The notes under the pieces: generated by a model
What the model was told of the DNA's origin: nothing
Seen by the model: the letters and a program-made list of their open reading frames with translations, nothing else
Databases searched by the model: none
Assembly (NCBI GenBank): GCA_034440555.1
Contig: JAWXCG010000119.1
Span: 49,954 to 113,953 of the forward strand
DNA from: 0-14-3-00-62-12 sp034440555
GTDB taxonomy: Bacteria; Pseudomonadota; Gammaproteobacteria; Xanthomonadales; Ahniellaceae
DNA length: 64,000 bases
Direction: 5' to 3'
Part shown: piece after piece, positions 10,352-18,654 of the stretch
Numbering within the stretch: the first letter of the stretch is position 1
Layout: each line of letters opens with the position of its first letter
Made by a program: the position numbers and the translations under genes

Positions 10352-10375
10352 GTTGTCGCTGACTCTGGCGACAGC
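10352..10375 (+). terminator. Hairpin after the Pil-Chp cluster
   Basis: Inverted repeat TGTCGC / GCGACA with an 8-base loop, extendable by a G-T and a G-C pair, lying 20 bases beyond chpC. There is no T-run after it, so it is at best a weak or Rho-assisted 3' end signal. Confidence 0.25.
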
Positions 10376-10482
10376 GGTTGACAGCAGATGCGCTGCATTA
10401 CCCGTGGCACCATGAACGGCGATTGCCCCCGTGTTGGTGTGAGGGATTACCAGGTTCCCAATCCGTTTCGAGTCTGGCTGGC

Positions 10483-11628
10483 ATGCGCATAGAAACCAAA
10501 TTGCCCAAAGTGGGCACCACTATTTTCACGGTGATGAGCCAATTGGCGGCCGAGCACAAGGCGGTCAACCTTGGGCAGGGGTTTCCCGACTTTGACGGCC
10601 CCAAGCGCTTGCGGGATGCACTGGCACGTGCCGTCAATGAGGGTAAAAACCAGTATTCGGCGATGGCGGGTATACCCCGGCTGCGTGAGCAGATCGCGCT
10701 CAAGACCGAGCGTCTGTATGGCCGCCGGGTCAACTCTGACACCGAGATCACCGTCACCAGCGGTGCCACTGAGGCGTTGTTCAACGCGATTTCCTTATTG
10801 GTGCGCCCCGGCGATGAAGTGGTCGTGCTCGATCCTTGCTACGACTGCTACGAACCTGCGATCGAACTCAATGGTGGGCGCGCCATACACGTGCCGCTCA
10901 CGCTTCCGGATTTTTCGGTCGACTGGCAGCAAGTAAACGACGCCTGCACGCGGCGTACGCGCGCGATCATTGTCAACACGCCGCACAATCCGAGTGGGGC
11001 GGTGTTCAGCGCGCAAGACATCGATGCGCTAGCCGAGATTGCCCGTCGTCACGACATCGCCGTCATCTCGGATGAGGTTTACGAACACATTATTTTTGAT
11101 GGCCATGAGCACCAGAGTGTATTGCGGCATCCTGAGTTGGCCGAACGCAGTTTTGTGATCTCGTCCTTCGGCAAGACCTACCACTGCACTGGCTGGAAAG
11201 TCGGCTATTGCATTGCGCCGGCGGCGCTCAGCAACGAATTTCGCAAAGTGCACCAATACGTGACGTTTTGTACGTTTCAACCAGCACAGTGGGCGTTGGC
11301 CGAGGTCCTTGAAGCAGAACCCCAGCACTATCTTGAGTTGCCCGCGTTCTATCAGGAAAAGCGCGACCGTTTCCGTACACTACTGGCGGCATCGCGCTTC
11401 GATCTGTTGCCAGTGGCTGGCGCTTACTTCCAGATCGTCGATTATTCGCGCATCAGTGATCGCGATGACCTGAGTTTTTGTGAATGGCTGACGCGTGAAC
11501 ATGGAGTTGCGGCAATACCGGTTTCAGCGTTTTACGAAACTCCGCCGGAGATGCGGCTGATTCGCTTTTGCTTCGCCAAAACGGATGCCACGTTGGTCAG
11601 CGCCGCAGACAAACTTGCCCGCGTGTGA
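10483..11628 (+). CDS. PLP-dependent methionine/glutamine aminotransferase (YbdL/MtnE type)
   Basis: A 381-residue class I/II aminotransferase. Start ATG 10483 is chosen because conserved sequence begins at MRIETKLPKVGTTIF; the upstream open frame looks non-coding. Family marks: NLGQGFPDFDG near the N-terminus, GATEALF for the PLP phosphate, NTPHNPSG, SDEVYEHI, and the lysine motif SSFGKTYHCTGWKVGY, which is characteristic of YbdL-type enzymes that transaminate methionine or glutamine with 2-oxo acids. The next gene on the same strand encodes an omega-amidase, the known partner that hydrolyses 2-oxoglutaramate made by glutamine transaminases. Substrate is inferred from this pairing; a kynurenine-type aminotransferase is the alternative. 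Confidence 0.85.
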   Translation: MRIETKLPKVGTTIFTVMSQLAAEHKAVNLGQGFPDFDGPKRLRDALARAVNEGKNQYSAMAGIPRLREQIALKTERLYGRRVNSDTEITVTSGATEALFNAISLLVRPGDEVVVLDPCYDCYEPAIELNGGRAIHVPLTLPDFSVDWQQVNDACTRRTRAIIVNTPHNPSGAVFSAQDIDALAEIARRHDIAVISDEVYEHIIFDGHEHQSVLRHPELAERSFVISSFGKTYHCTGWKVGYCIAPAALSNEFRKVHQYVTFCTFQPAQWALAEVLEAEPQHYLELPAFYQEKRDRFRTLLAASRFDLLPVAGAYFQIVDYSRISDRDDLSFCEWLTREHGVAAIPVSAFYETPPEMRLIRFCFAKTDATLVSAADKLARV

Positions 11629-11802
11629 TTGAGGCGCTGCGATTTGCGCAATGGTTCCTGCTCGCAGCGTCAACCGTTCGAGTCAACGCTTGTGGACTGA
11701 AGCGTGTCGGGCCGTTGTTACACAGTCCTGCGGATCATATCGACCTGGAACGGGCCGCCTCGATCGGAGATACTGCATGCTCACCACCAGGCTCTTTTGG
11801 CG

Positions 11803-12603
11803 ATGAATGATCTGCGCGTATCGTTGGTTCAGTCGGCCACGCTCTGGCACGATTCACCGGGCAACCGCAATATGCTCGCTGCGCTATGCCTGCCGCTGAA
11901 AGGGCAGACTGATCTGGTTGTCTTGCCCGAGGCCTTCACCAGCGGCTTTACCAACGAGACTTTGGTGAATGCAGAGCGCATGGACGGTGCGTCCCTGGTG
12001 TGGATGCGCGGACTCGCCAGCCGCTTGCAAGCGGTAGTGACCGGCAGCATGGTGGTGCGCGACGGTGACAAGTACTTCAACCGTCTGCTTTGGGTTCGGC
12101 CCGATGGCACGATGACGCACTACGACAAGCGACACTTGTTTCGAATGGCGCGCGAGCATCAGCGTTATGCCGGTGGCGAGCAGCGGTTGATTGTCGAATT
12201 GAAGGGTTGGCGCATCTGCCCCATGGTTTGCTACGACTTGCGTTTTCCGGTGTGGATACGTAACCGATTCAACCACAGCGTGCCGGATCGATTTGACTAC
12301 GATCTGCTGCTGTTCGTGGCCAACTGGCCCTCGGCGCGGCGGCATCCCTGGCGCACTTTGTTGCGTGCGCGCGCCATCGAAAATCTATGCTACGTGGCCG
12401 GTGTCAATCGTGTCGGCACAGACGGCAACCAATTGCACTATGCCGGTGACTCGGCGCTGATCGATCATGTGGGTGAGACGATCGTCGAATTAGGCGCACA
12501 GGTGCAGGTGGTGACGGGCACGCTCTCGGGTACGTCGCTGTTTGCCCATCGCGAGCGATTCCCGGCCTGGATGGATGCTGATCAGTTCGACCTGCGTCTT
12601 TAG
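11803..12603 (+). CDS. yafV: Omega-amidase, nitrilase superfamily (YafV/Nit2 type)
   Basis: A 266-residue carbon-nitrogen hydrolase, predicted to hydrolyse 2-oxoglutaramate or 2-oxosuccinamate to the 2-oxo acid and ammonia. The nitrilase triad is visible as Glu in VVLPEAFTSGF, Lys in YDKRHLF and Cys in VCYDLRFPVW; LLLFVANWPSARRHPWRTLL is typical of the YafV branch. ATG 11803 is preferred over the upstream frame-open region because homology begins at NDLRVSLVQ. It lies 174 bases after the aminotransferase on the same strand; together they would drive transamination with glutamine irreversibly, as in methionine salvage. Confidence 0.88.
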   Translation: MNDLRVSLVQSATLWHDSPGNRNMLAALCLPLKGQTDLVVLPEAFTSGFTNETLVNAERMDGASLVWMRGLASRLQAVVTGSMVVRDGDKYFNRLLWVRPDGTMTHYDKRHLFRMAREHQRYAGGEQRLIVELKGWRICPMVCYDLRFPVWIRNRFNHSVPDRFDYDLLLFVANWPSARRHPWRTLLRARAIENLCYVAGVNRVGTDGNQLHYAGDSALIDHVGETIVELGAQVQVVTGTLSGTSLFAHRERFPAWMDADQFDLRL

Positions 12604-12726
12604 GAGCGCACGCGGGCGCGACTTGACGTTTCGAAGTGTTTGTCACGGCCGGGTCCGCGCGTACAGTGGATCGCGGCTCGACAGGTGGGGCCACGTCGGC
12701 AACGGCGGCCGCGCGCGGCTGCGCGG

Positions 12727-13656
12727 CTAGAGTTTTTGATCCCGCACCGCCTGCACCACGCGTTTCGGTGCCTCGATCTGCGGATAGTGGCCGATGCCCG
12801 GCAGTTCGACGATATCTGGGGCAGTGATCAGCTCGCGATAGCGGGCGACCATATGTGCTCCCGAGACTGGATCGGCCAGGCCATTGATCAATCGCAATGG
12901 AATAGTGCTTTCGCTGAGCGCAGCGACCCAGCGCTGGCGATACTGTCGGCGCTCCGGGATGTATCGCAACAGCAGTGGCGCGATCAGGTGACCTTCAGCT
13001 TGCGCGATGAGTGCCCAAAACTCGTCCAATGCAGCGTCACCGGGTTGATGCTGGTCCGAGAATACGGCGCGAAAACTTCGGCCAAAGCGCTCGCGATTCA
13101 GGCGCTCGGCCAGCCAGGGACCGAGCGGAGAAAGCAAGAGTTTCTGGATCAGCCGCGGGCGATGGGTTTCCGGGAACAGCCCGCCATTGAGCAAGGCGAC
13201 CGAACACAGCCGCGACGGGTGCGGTGCGGCGGGTCGTTCGATATGCCGTGCGAGTAATTCCTGCGCCACACTGTCGCCGTAATCGTGTGCCAGAAGGCGC
13301 CATTCGTCGACTTGGTTTAGTGCCAGCAGTGCCTCGATCGCATCGGCCTGCTCCTTGATCGAATATTTGTGAGGCCGCGGTTTTGAAGAGAGACCGAAAC
13401 CCAGCAGGTCAGGCGCCAACAGTCTGAAGTTTTGACTCAAAGCGCTCCAAATCTCGATCCAGTCGAACGAAGAGGTTGGAAATCCGTGCACCAAAACCAG
13501 CACCGGCGCGGCGGATGATTCCCAGTTTTCGCTGCAACGGTAAACGATGTGATGCGGCCCAAACGCAAAATGGTGGCACTGCGCATACCAGTCACGCAGG
13601 CGCTGGCTGGGTAGTTTGGAAATGATCATCGCGTCCATGACCCGGGAAACTATCAT
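12727..13656 (-). CDS. Alpha/beta-fold hydrolase, haloalkane dehalogenase/epoxide hydrolase-like
   Basis: A 309-residue alpha/beta hydrolase. HGFPTSSFDW forms the oxyanion region and the nucleophile elbow reads AHDYGDSVAQ, so the nucleophile is Asp as in epoxide hydrolases, haloalkane dehalogenases and fluoroacetate dehalogenases, not Ser. The later acid (NGLADPVSG) and the catalytic His (GIGHYPQIEAP) are present. ATG 13656 is the first start; in-frame ATGs at 13638 and 13629 could serve instead. It faces the omega-amidase gene tail to tail and diverges from eno across 74 bases. Substrate cannot be read from sequence. Confidence 0.8.
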   Translation of the reverse strand: MIVSRVMDAMIISKLPSQRLRDWYAQCHHFAFGPHHIVYRCSENWESSAAPVLVLVHGFPTSSFDWIEIWSALSQNFRLLAPDLLGFGLSSKPRPHKYSIKEQADAIEALLALNQVDEWRLLAHDYGDSVAQELLARHIERPAAPHPSRLCSVALLNGGLFPETHRPRLIQKLLLSPLGPWLAERLNRERFGRSFRAVFSDQHQPGDAALDEFWALIAQAEGHLIAPLLLRYIPERRQYRQRWVAALSESTIPLRLINGLADPVSGAHMVARYRELITAPDIVELPGIGHYPQIEAPKRVVQAVRDQKL

Positions 13657-13730
13657 TTGCGCGGGGTTTTGGCTTTGCCGCTCGCAGCGAGGTTGCTACC
13701 CTAAGCGCCCCTCCCCAAGCGCTGGTCCCT

Positions 13731-15029
13731 ATGAAGATCCGTTCTGTCCTCGCGCGCGAGATTCTCGACTCACGCGGCAATCCCACACTCGAAGCTGAAG
13801 TATCGCTGGAAAGCGGTCACACCGGGCGAGCCGCGGTGCCGAGCGGCGCTTCCACTGGATCGAGAGAGGCCGTGGAGTTGCGCGACGGAGACAAGACACG
13901 CTATCTGGGCAAAGGCGTGCTCAAGGCAGTGGAACATGTCAACAGCGCGATCCGAAGCTCGGTGGTCGGCACTGATGCGACCGATCAGCGTGGACTAGAC
14001 GATCGCTTGATTGCGCTGGACGGCACCCCGAACAAGGCCCGACTGGGAGCGAACGCGTTGTTGGGCGTGTCACTTGCCAACGCGCATGCTGTGGCCGCAG
14101 CTATGGGCAAGCCACTTTGGTCGCATCTCGCCAGCGACCGCCCGGCACTGTTGCCGGTACCGATGATGAACATTATCAACGGCGGCGCCCACGCCGACAA
14201 CAATGTCGATCTACAGGAATTCATGGTGATGCCAGTGGGCCTGCCGAGTTTTTCGGAGGCCCTGCGTGCCGGAACCGAGATTTTTCACGCGCTTAAATCG
14301 GTGCTGAAGGGTCGCGGCTTGGCAACTTCGGTGGGTGACGAAGGTGGGTTTGCACCTGACCTTCGCTCCAACGAAGAAGCCATCGAAACCATACTCGAGG
14401 CGGTGAACAAGGCGGGTTATCGTGCTGGCGAAGACGTCTGGCTGGCGGTCGATGCGGCTGCTTCTGAATTCTACAAGGACGGTAAATACCATTTGACCGG
14501 TGAGGGCAAAAAGCTTACCTCCGAGCAATTGGTGGATTTTTACGCCGACTGGTGCGCGCGTTACCCGATGCTCAGCATCGAGGACGGCATGGCTGAAGAC
14601 GACTGGGCTGGGTGGAAAGTGCTCAGTGATCGACTCGGCAGAGACGTGCAACTGGTCGGCGACGATCTGTTCGTCACCAACCCGGCGATTCTGCGTGAGG
14701 GCATCGACAAGGGCATCGGCAACGCTATTCTGATCAAGGTCAATCAGATTGGCACGCTGTCGGAGACCTTGGATGCGATCGCGCTGGCGCATGCCAATCG
14801 CTATGCGTCAATCATTTCGCATCGTTCCGGTGAAACCGAGGACACCACTATTGCCGATCTGTCGGTGGCAACCACCGCTACCCAAATCAAAACGGGCTCG
14901 CTGTGCCGCACCGATCGCGTCGCCAAATACAACCAGTTGTTGCGCATTGAGCAGGCATTGGGCCCATCGGCACGCTATGCCGGTCGCCAGGCTTTCCCGA
15001 GTTTGCCGAAATTTGGAATACAGGGCTGA
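13731..15029 (+). CDS. eno: Enolase
   Basis: A 432-residue phosphopyruvate hydratase converting 2-phosphoglycerate to phosphoenolpyruvate; cytosolic, and in many bacteria also part of the RNase E degradosome. It shows the classic N-terminus REILDSRGNPTLE, the loop VPSGASTGSREAVELRDGD, the acid motif SVGDEGGFAPD, metal ligand SIEDGMAEDDW, catalytic Lys in LIKVNQIGT, and SHRSGETEDTTIADL. Full length. It heads a same-strand run eno-ftsB-ispD-ispF-truD, an order common in gammaproteobacteria. Confidence 0.98.
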   Translation: MKIRSVLAREILDSRGNPTLEAEVSLESGHTGRAAVPSGASTGSREAVELRDGDKTRYLGKGVLKAVEHVNSAIRSSVVGTDATDQRGLDDRLIALDGTPNKARLGANALLGVSLANAHAVAAAMGKPLWSHLASDRPALLPVPMMNIINGGAHADNNVDLQEFMVMPVGLPSFSEALRAGTEIFHALKSVLKGRGLATSVGDEGGFAPDLRSNEEAIETILEAVNKAGYRAGEDVWLAVDAAASEFYKDGKYHLTGEGKKLTSEQLVDFYADWCARYPMLSIEDGMAEDDWAGWKVLSDRLGRDVQLVGDDLFVTNPAILREGIDKGIGNAILIKVNQIGTLSETLDAIALAHANRYASIISHRSGETEDTTIADLSVATTATQIKTGSLCRTDRVAKYNQLLRIEQALGPSARYAGRQAFPSLPKFGIQG

Positions 15030-15038
15030 TATTTAACC

Positions 15039-15335
15039 ATGCTGCGTTGGATCATTCTGGTCTTGTGCGTCCTCTGTCTGGTGCTGCAGGTCAAACTATG
15101 GACCGGGCAGGGTGGCCGCGCGGATGTCCGGCACCTGCGCGAGCGCGTCGAACAACAAAATGCGGAGAATGCCCGTCTGCAACTACGCAATGAGGCGCTG
15201 GGGGCGGATGTGGAAGACCTGAAAACCGGCACTGATGCGATCGAAGAACGCGCCCGCGGCGAGCTTGGCATGATCAAACCTGGTGAGACGTTTTATCAGG
15301 TAATCGAAGAAGAATCGAAGGCGAAACCACAATGA
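15039..15335 (+). CDS. ftsB: Cell division protein FtsB
   Basis: A 98-residue bitopic membrane protein of the FtsQLB divisome complex. One N-terminal transmembrane helix (WIILVLCVLCLVLQVKLW, residues 4-21) is followed by a coiled coil (residues 28-65) and the conserved FtsB region AIEERARGELGMIKPGETFYQV. It begins 9 bases after eno, and its stop overlaps the ispD start as ATGA. The eno-ftsB adjacency is the standard gammaproteobacterial arrangement. Confidence 0.95.
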   Translation: MLRWIILVLCVLCLVLQVKLWTGQGGRADVRHLRERVEQQNAENARLQLRNEALGADVEDLKTGTDAIEERARGELGMIKPGETFYQVIEEESKAKPQ

Positions 15336-16027
15336 TCTGGTGTGTCATTCCTGCTGCCGGGCGCGGAGCGCGTTTTAGTGCAGCCATGCCCAAACAGTAT
15401 GCACCGCTGGTTGGCGTGCCGATGCTGGTACGCACACTGGATCGGTTGCTGTCCCATCCGCGTGTAGCCGGCGCGATGGTCGCACTTTCTGCAAATGATG
15501 AACTTTGGCCAAGTATCAACGAGCTGGAAGGCAAACCGGTACGGACCTGCTTGGGCGGCGCCGAACGTGCCGACTCTGTGCTCGCTGCGCTGGACGAACT
15601 GTCCACGCGCTGCGCGGCTGATGATTGGGTGATGGTGCATGACGCAGCCCGACCCTGCGTTCGCCACGACGATATCGATGCGCTGCTGGATCAAGGAATG
15701 CAACACGCGGATGGGGCGATCCTGGCCGCTCCGATACGCGACACGGTCAAACGCGGAAGCGCCGGTGCGCCGATTTTCGAGACATTGGATCGATCTTCGC
15801 TGTGGCGCGCATTGACGCCACAATTGTTCCAATATGGCGCACTGCGCGATGCATTGCGTTCTGCCTTGGCCGATCCTCTCCTGCGTCCGCTGATCACGGA
15901 CGAGGCCGCAGCATTCGAAGCCGCTGGACGTAAACCCTTGCTGGTGCAGGGCGCCGAAGACAACATCAAAGTCACCACGCTGCACGACCTCGCGCTGGCT
16001 GAATTCATTCTCACTTGCCCCGCATGA
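15332..16027 (+). CDS. ispD: 2-C-methyl-D-erythritol 4-phosphate cytidylyltransferase
   Basis: A 231-residue enzyme of the MEP isoprenoid pathway that transfers CMP from CTP to methylerythritol phosphate. The CTP-binding loop is IPAAGRGARFSAAMPKQY near the N-terminus; VMVHDAARPCV and the C-terminal EDNIKVTTLHDLALAE are typical. Start ATG overlaps the ftsB stop by four bases and its stop overlaps ispF likewise, so translation of ftsB-ispD-ispF-truD looks coupled. Confidence 0.97.
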   Translation: MIWCVIPAAGRGARFSAAMPKQYAPLVGVPMLVRTLDRLLSHPRVAGAMVALSANDELWPSINELEGKPVRTCLGGAERADSVLAALDELSTRCAADDWVMVHDAARPCVRHDDIDALLDQGMQHADGAILAAPIRDTVKRGSAGAPIFETLDRSSLWRALTPQLFQYGALRDALRSALADPLLRPLITDEAAAFEAAGRKPLLVQGAEDNIKVTTLHDLALAEFILTCPA

Positions 16028-16509
16028 GTATCCGCATTGGCCATGGCTTCGATGTACACGCTTTCGGTCCTGGCGATTCGATCGTGTTGGGCGGAGTAAG
16101 CATCGCGCATGTTGCCGGCATCGTGGCGCACTCGGATGGTGATGTGATTATCCACGCGCTTTGCGATGCTTTGCTCGGCGCGCTCGCGCTGGGCGATATC
16201 GGCCAGCACTTCGCGCCCACCGATGCGCGTTGGAAAGACGCAGACAGCCGCTTGTTTCTGCGGCATGTGATCAGTCTGCTGCGCGAACGCGGATGGCAAC
16301 TGGGAAACGCCGACATCACGGTTATTGCAGAAGCCCCCAAAATCGGTCCACATCGCGATGCCATTCGCGCCGTGCTCGCCGACACTATCGGCTGCACCAT
16401 CGATCGGATCTGCGTCAAAGCCACCACCACCGAAAAGCTGGGATTCACCGGTCGCGGTGAAGGTCTTGCGGCGGAAGCTGTCGTCTTGATTGAGACTCTG
16501 GCTTCGTGA
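16024..16509 (+). CDS. ispF: 2-C-methyl-D-erythritol 2,4-cyclodiphosphate synthase
   Basis: A 161-residue trimeric, zinc-dependent MEP-pathway enzyme that cyclises CDP-methylerythritol phosphate with loss of CMP. Zinc ligands are seen in GHGFDVHAF and in the H of SDGDVIIHALCDALLGA; the family tail KATTTEKLGFTGRGEGLAAEAV is intact. ATG 16024 is preferred over the slightly longer frame because it forms an ATGA overlap with ispD and the conserved protein begins at SIRIGHGFDVH. Confidence 0.97.
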   Translation: MSIRIGHGFDVHAFGPGDSIVLGGVSIAHVAGIVAHSDGDVIIHALCDALLGALALGDIGQHFAPTDARWKDADSRLFLRHVISLLRERGWQLGNADITVIAEAPKIGPHRDAIRAVLADTIGCTIDRICVKATTTEKLGFTGRGEGLAAEAVVLIETLAS

Positions 16510-17525
16510 CCACTGAGCTTGCTTTCGCGTTCGGTGGCCCTGCGTTGATGGGCCGCATCCGTGCCACGCCAGAAGATTTCTTCGTCGATGAAATTATCGG
16601 ATTTTCCGCCACCGGTAGCGGTGAACACTGGCTGCTGCACGTCGAAAAGAAGTGCGCCAACACGGCCTGGGCCGTCAAGCGCGTGGCCGCGTTTGCCGGC
16701 CTGAGCGAACGCGATATCGGCTACGCCGGCATGAAGGATCGACACGCTGTCGCGCGGCAATATTTTTCGGTACCAGCCAGGAAGGGCGCGGCACTCGACT
16801 GGAATGCGTTTTCCGATCCCGATGTGCGAGTTCTCAGCGCCGAACGCCACGCGCGCAAAATTCAGCGCGGCGCGTTGAATGGCAATCGTTTTGTCATCAT
16901 AGTTCGCGACATCACTGGCGATCATGCTGCCGCAGATTCGGTGCTTGGCCAGATTCAACAGCGCGGTGTCCCCAACTATTTTGGCGAACAACGCTTCGGT
17001 CGTGGCGGCGGGAACATTGACAAAGCCCGCGCCCTCTTTGCCGGCCATCGTTTCGAACGCAATGAACGCTCGATCCTGCTGAGCGCGGCACGCTCGGAGA
17101 TTTTCAACGCCGTGCTCGCGCGTCGCGTGGAACTGCAGAACTGGGACCGAGCTGTAACCGGCGACGTATTTCAACTGGATGCACGCAGCGCCATTTTCGG
17201 TCCCGAACCAATCGACGAGGTGCTCGCCGATCGCATGCAGCGCGGCGAAATCCATGCCACCGGTCCGTTGTGGGGGCGTGGTGCATTGCGCGTCGGCGCG
17301 GAAGTCGCGGCCCTTGAGCAAGAAATTGTCGTGACGCTTGCCGATCTATGTGCGGGTGTTGTCGATGCCGGCATGGATCAAGAGCGTCGCGCCCTGCGCA
17401 TCCGGCCACGCGATCTGGCTTGGGATTGGATCGACGGTGAAACGCTGCGCCTGGGGTTTTCGTTGCCCTCAGGGGCTTATGCGACCTCGACACTGCGCGA
17501 AGTGGTTGCTTCGCCTTCGGTCTGA
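16506..17525 (+). CDS. truD: tRNA pseudouridine(13) synthase TruD
   Basis: A 339-residue pseudouridine synthase acting on U13 of tRNA-Glu. Catalytic Asp lies in GYAGMKDRHAVARQYFS (about residue 80), followed by the conserved NYFGEQRFGRGGGN. GTG 16506 overlaps the ispF stop as GTGA. In many gammaproteobacteria surE and pcm follow; here the operon ends at truD and the next gene is on the other strand. Confidence 0.96.
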   Translation: MTTELAFAFGGPALMGRIRATPEDFFVDEIIGFSATGSGEHWLLHVEKKCANTAWAVKRVAAFAGLSERDIGYAGMKDRHAVARQYFSVPARKGAALDWNAFSDPDVRVLSAERHARKIQRGALNGNRFVIIVRDITGDHAAADSVLGQIQQRGVPNYFGEQRFGRGGGNIDKARALFAGHRFERNERSILLSAARSEIFNAVLARRVELQNWDRAVTGDVFQLDARSAIFGPEPIDEVLADRMQRGEIHATGPLWGRGALRVGAEVAALEQEIVVTLADLCAGVVDAGMDQERRALRIRPRDLAWDWIDGETLRLGFSLPSGAYATSTLREVVASPSV

Positions 17526-17612
17526 TTTGACGCGCGGTTTATCCCCAGCAATGGGCGCTGCAGATTTTGGGCCACAGGCCCACCAGCGCCTTGCGGCTGG
17601 GCTCATTGCCGC

Positions 17613-17675
17613 AAAAAAGAAGCCCGCCAACCGACCGGAGGGGAGGGATCTACCGGTGTGTTCGGAAGGCGGGCT
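17613..17675 (-). terminator. Minus-strand terminator hairpin with C-rich loop, possible sRNA 3' end
   Basis: Read on the minus strand: an 8-bp stem AGCCCGCC/GGCGGGCT (17675-17668 with 17628-17621), a symmetric TT/TT internal loop, then CCGA/TCGG, an ACACA bulge and CCGG/CCGG closing a 14-base loop TAGATCCCTCCCCT, and after the hairpin TC then six Ts (17618-17613). That is an intrinsic terminator shape, in position to end phasin-gene transcripts (the phasin stop is ~220 bases upstream on this strand). The loop is strongly anti-Shine-Dalgarno in character, unusual for a plain terminator. Confidence 0.6.
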
Positions 17676-17713
17676 AGAGGGGCCGCAGCCATTCAGGCAA
17701 CGGATTTACGTCA

Positions 17714-17886
17714 GGGAACCTCTGAACAAGTCCGGAGCCGCGATAGCCCCCTGAGTCAGGGGGCGAAAAACCGCAGGTTGACCAGCTCCACCGTTGCGAG
17801 CGACCAGCCCCGCTGTTGAGAGCGGGGGTTTGGCAAGCAATTGGCAGTGTGGCGAAGACGAAGCGGTGACTTAATCAGACTTTCCT
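17714..17886. repeat. Dispersed inverted-repeat element, copy 1 (MITE-like)
   Basis: A 173-bp non-coding element that shares its first ~60 and last ~65 bases with the copy at 20738-20869. Ends are imperfect inverted repeats (left GGGAACCTCTGAACAAGTC; right complement matches 14 of 19). Inside is a GCCCCCTGA/TCAGGGGGC hairpin. Compared with copy 2 it carries ~40 extra bases in the middle, including a CCCCGC/GCGGGG hairpin. It ends 9 bases beyond the phasin stop codon, so it lies in that gene's 3' untranslated region. The remaining gap 17526-17713 holds the terminator hairpin and nothing else I recognise. Confidence 0.75.
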
Positions 17887-17895
17887 TAGAGAACT

Positions 17896-18498
17896 TCAGG
17901 CCCGGGCGGACGCCCTGGACTTCGTGGCTGCCGGCCTACGTGCAGCCGGCTTGCTGGTCTTGGCCTTCTTGCTGCGGGCAGCGGGCTTTTTCGCAGCTTT
18001 TACGCTACCGGTCATGGTTTCGACCATGGCGCTGATGCTGTCGCGGGCGGCCTTGCTGACAGTGTTCTTCAGGCTGGGCGCGCTGTTGCTGTTGAGCTTG
18101 CGCACTGCGCGATTCAGATCTTCGACTCGGTCGATCAGCGCTTCCATTTCTTCGCGTCCGGGAACGCCCAGCTTCGAGAGTGCTTTCGACACACGATTTT
18201 CAAACACGGTTTCCAGCTTGTCCCAGGTATCGGCCGCACGCTCTTTCACTTGCTCGACCTTGGTCTCGACTACGTCACGCACTTCGCCGACCTTGCCAGT
18301 AGCGAATTTGCGGGTCTTCTGTTCGAGCGACACGCCTTCCTTGACCAGCGCCTCGAACAGCTTTCCGCCTTGCGATTGAGCGCGCGTCAGCGCGTCGATT
18401 CCGGCGAGCCATACTTGCTGTGCGGTCTCAACCAGTGCGCCAGTTTTGTCGGACGCAGTGGCCGAAGCCGGCTTTGATTTGAACTTGGGTTTGCTCAT
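17896..18498 (-). CDS. Phasin family protein with Lys/Ala-rich tail (PhaF-like)
   Basis: A 200-residue polyhydroxyalkanoate granule-associated protein. Residues ~20-135 form an amphipathic helical phasin domain (ETAQQVWLAGIDALTRAQSQ, then the EGVSLEQKTRKFA and RVSKALSKLGVPGREE blocks). Residues ~165-200 are a histone-H1-like tail of Lys, Ala, Pro and Arg repeats, as in PhaF, which can bind nucleic acid and tether granules to the nucleoid. ATG 18498 follows a strong GGAGGG ribosome site. The neighbours (patatin, FFLEELY-motif protein, PHA-system protein) support a granule role. Confidence 0.88.
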   Translation of the reverse strand: MSKPKFKSKPASATASDKTGALVETAQQVWLAGIDALTRAQSQGGKLFEALVKEGVSLEQKTRKFATGKVGEVRDVVETKVEQVKERAADTWDKLETVFENRVSKALSKLGVPGREEMEALIDRVEDLNRAVRKLNSNSAPSLKNTVSKAARDSISAMVETMTGSVKAAKKPAARSKKAKTSKPAARRPAATKSRASARA

Positions 18499-18654
18499 CT
18501 ACCCTCCACGATAATTGATTCGAAGCTGCCTTGCGCAATAGTGCGCGGCGCAGCAGTGACGCCGACTGTAGGCACGCCAGCTAGAATAATCACACTATGT
18601 AGAAGATTGATTTGTGTGGCAATTCAAGCGCGATTCACAACTGGAATCTCGCTT

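Noticed and set aside
16011..17321. 436-codon minus-strand open frame across ispF and truD
   Set aside because: Lies opposite two certain genes; no ribosome site, no recognisable domains.
17526..17895. A tRNA or known ncRNA gene after truD
   Set aside because: No cloverleaf; the structures present are a minus-strand terminator hairpin and a repeat copy shared with 20738-20869.
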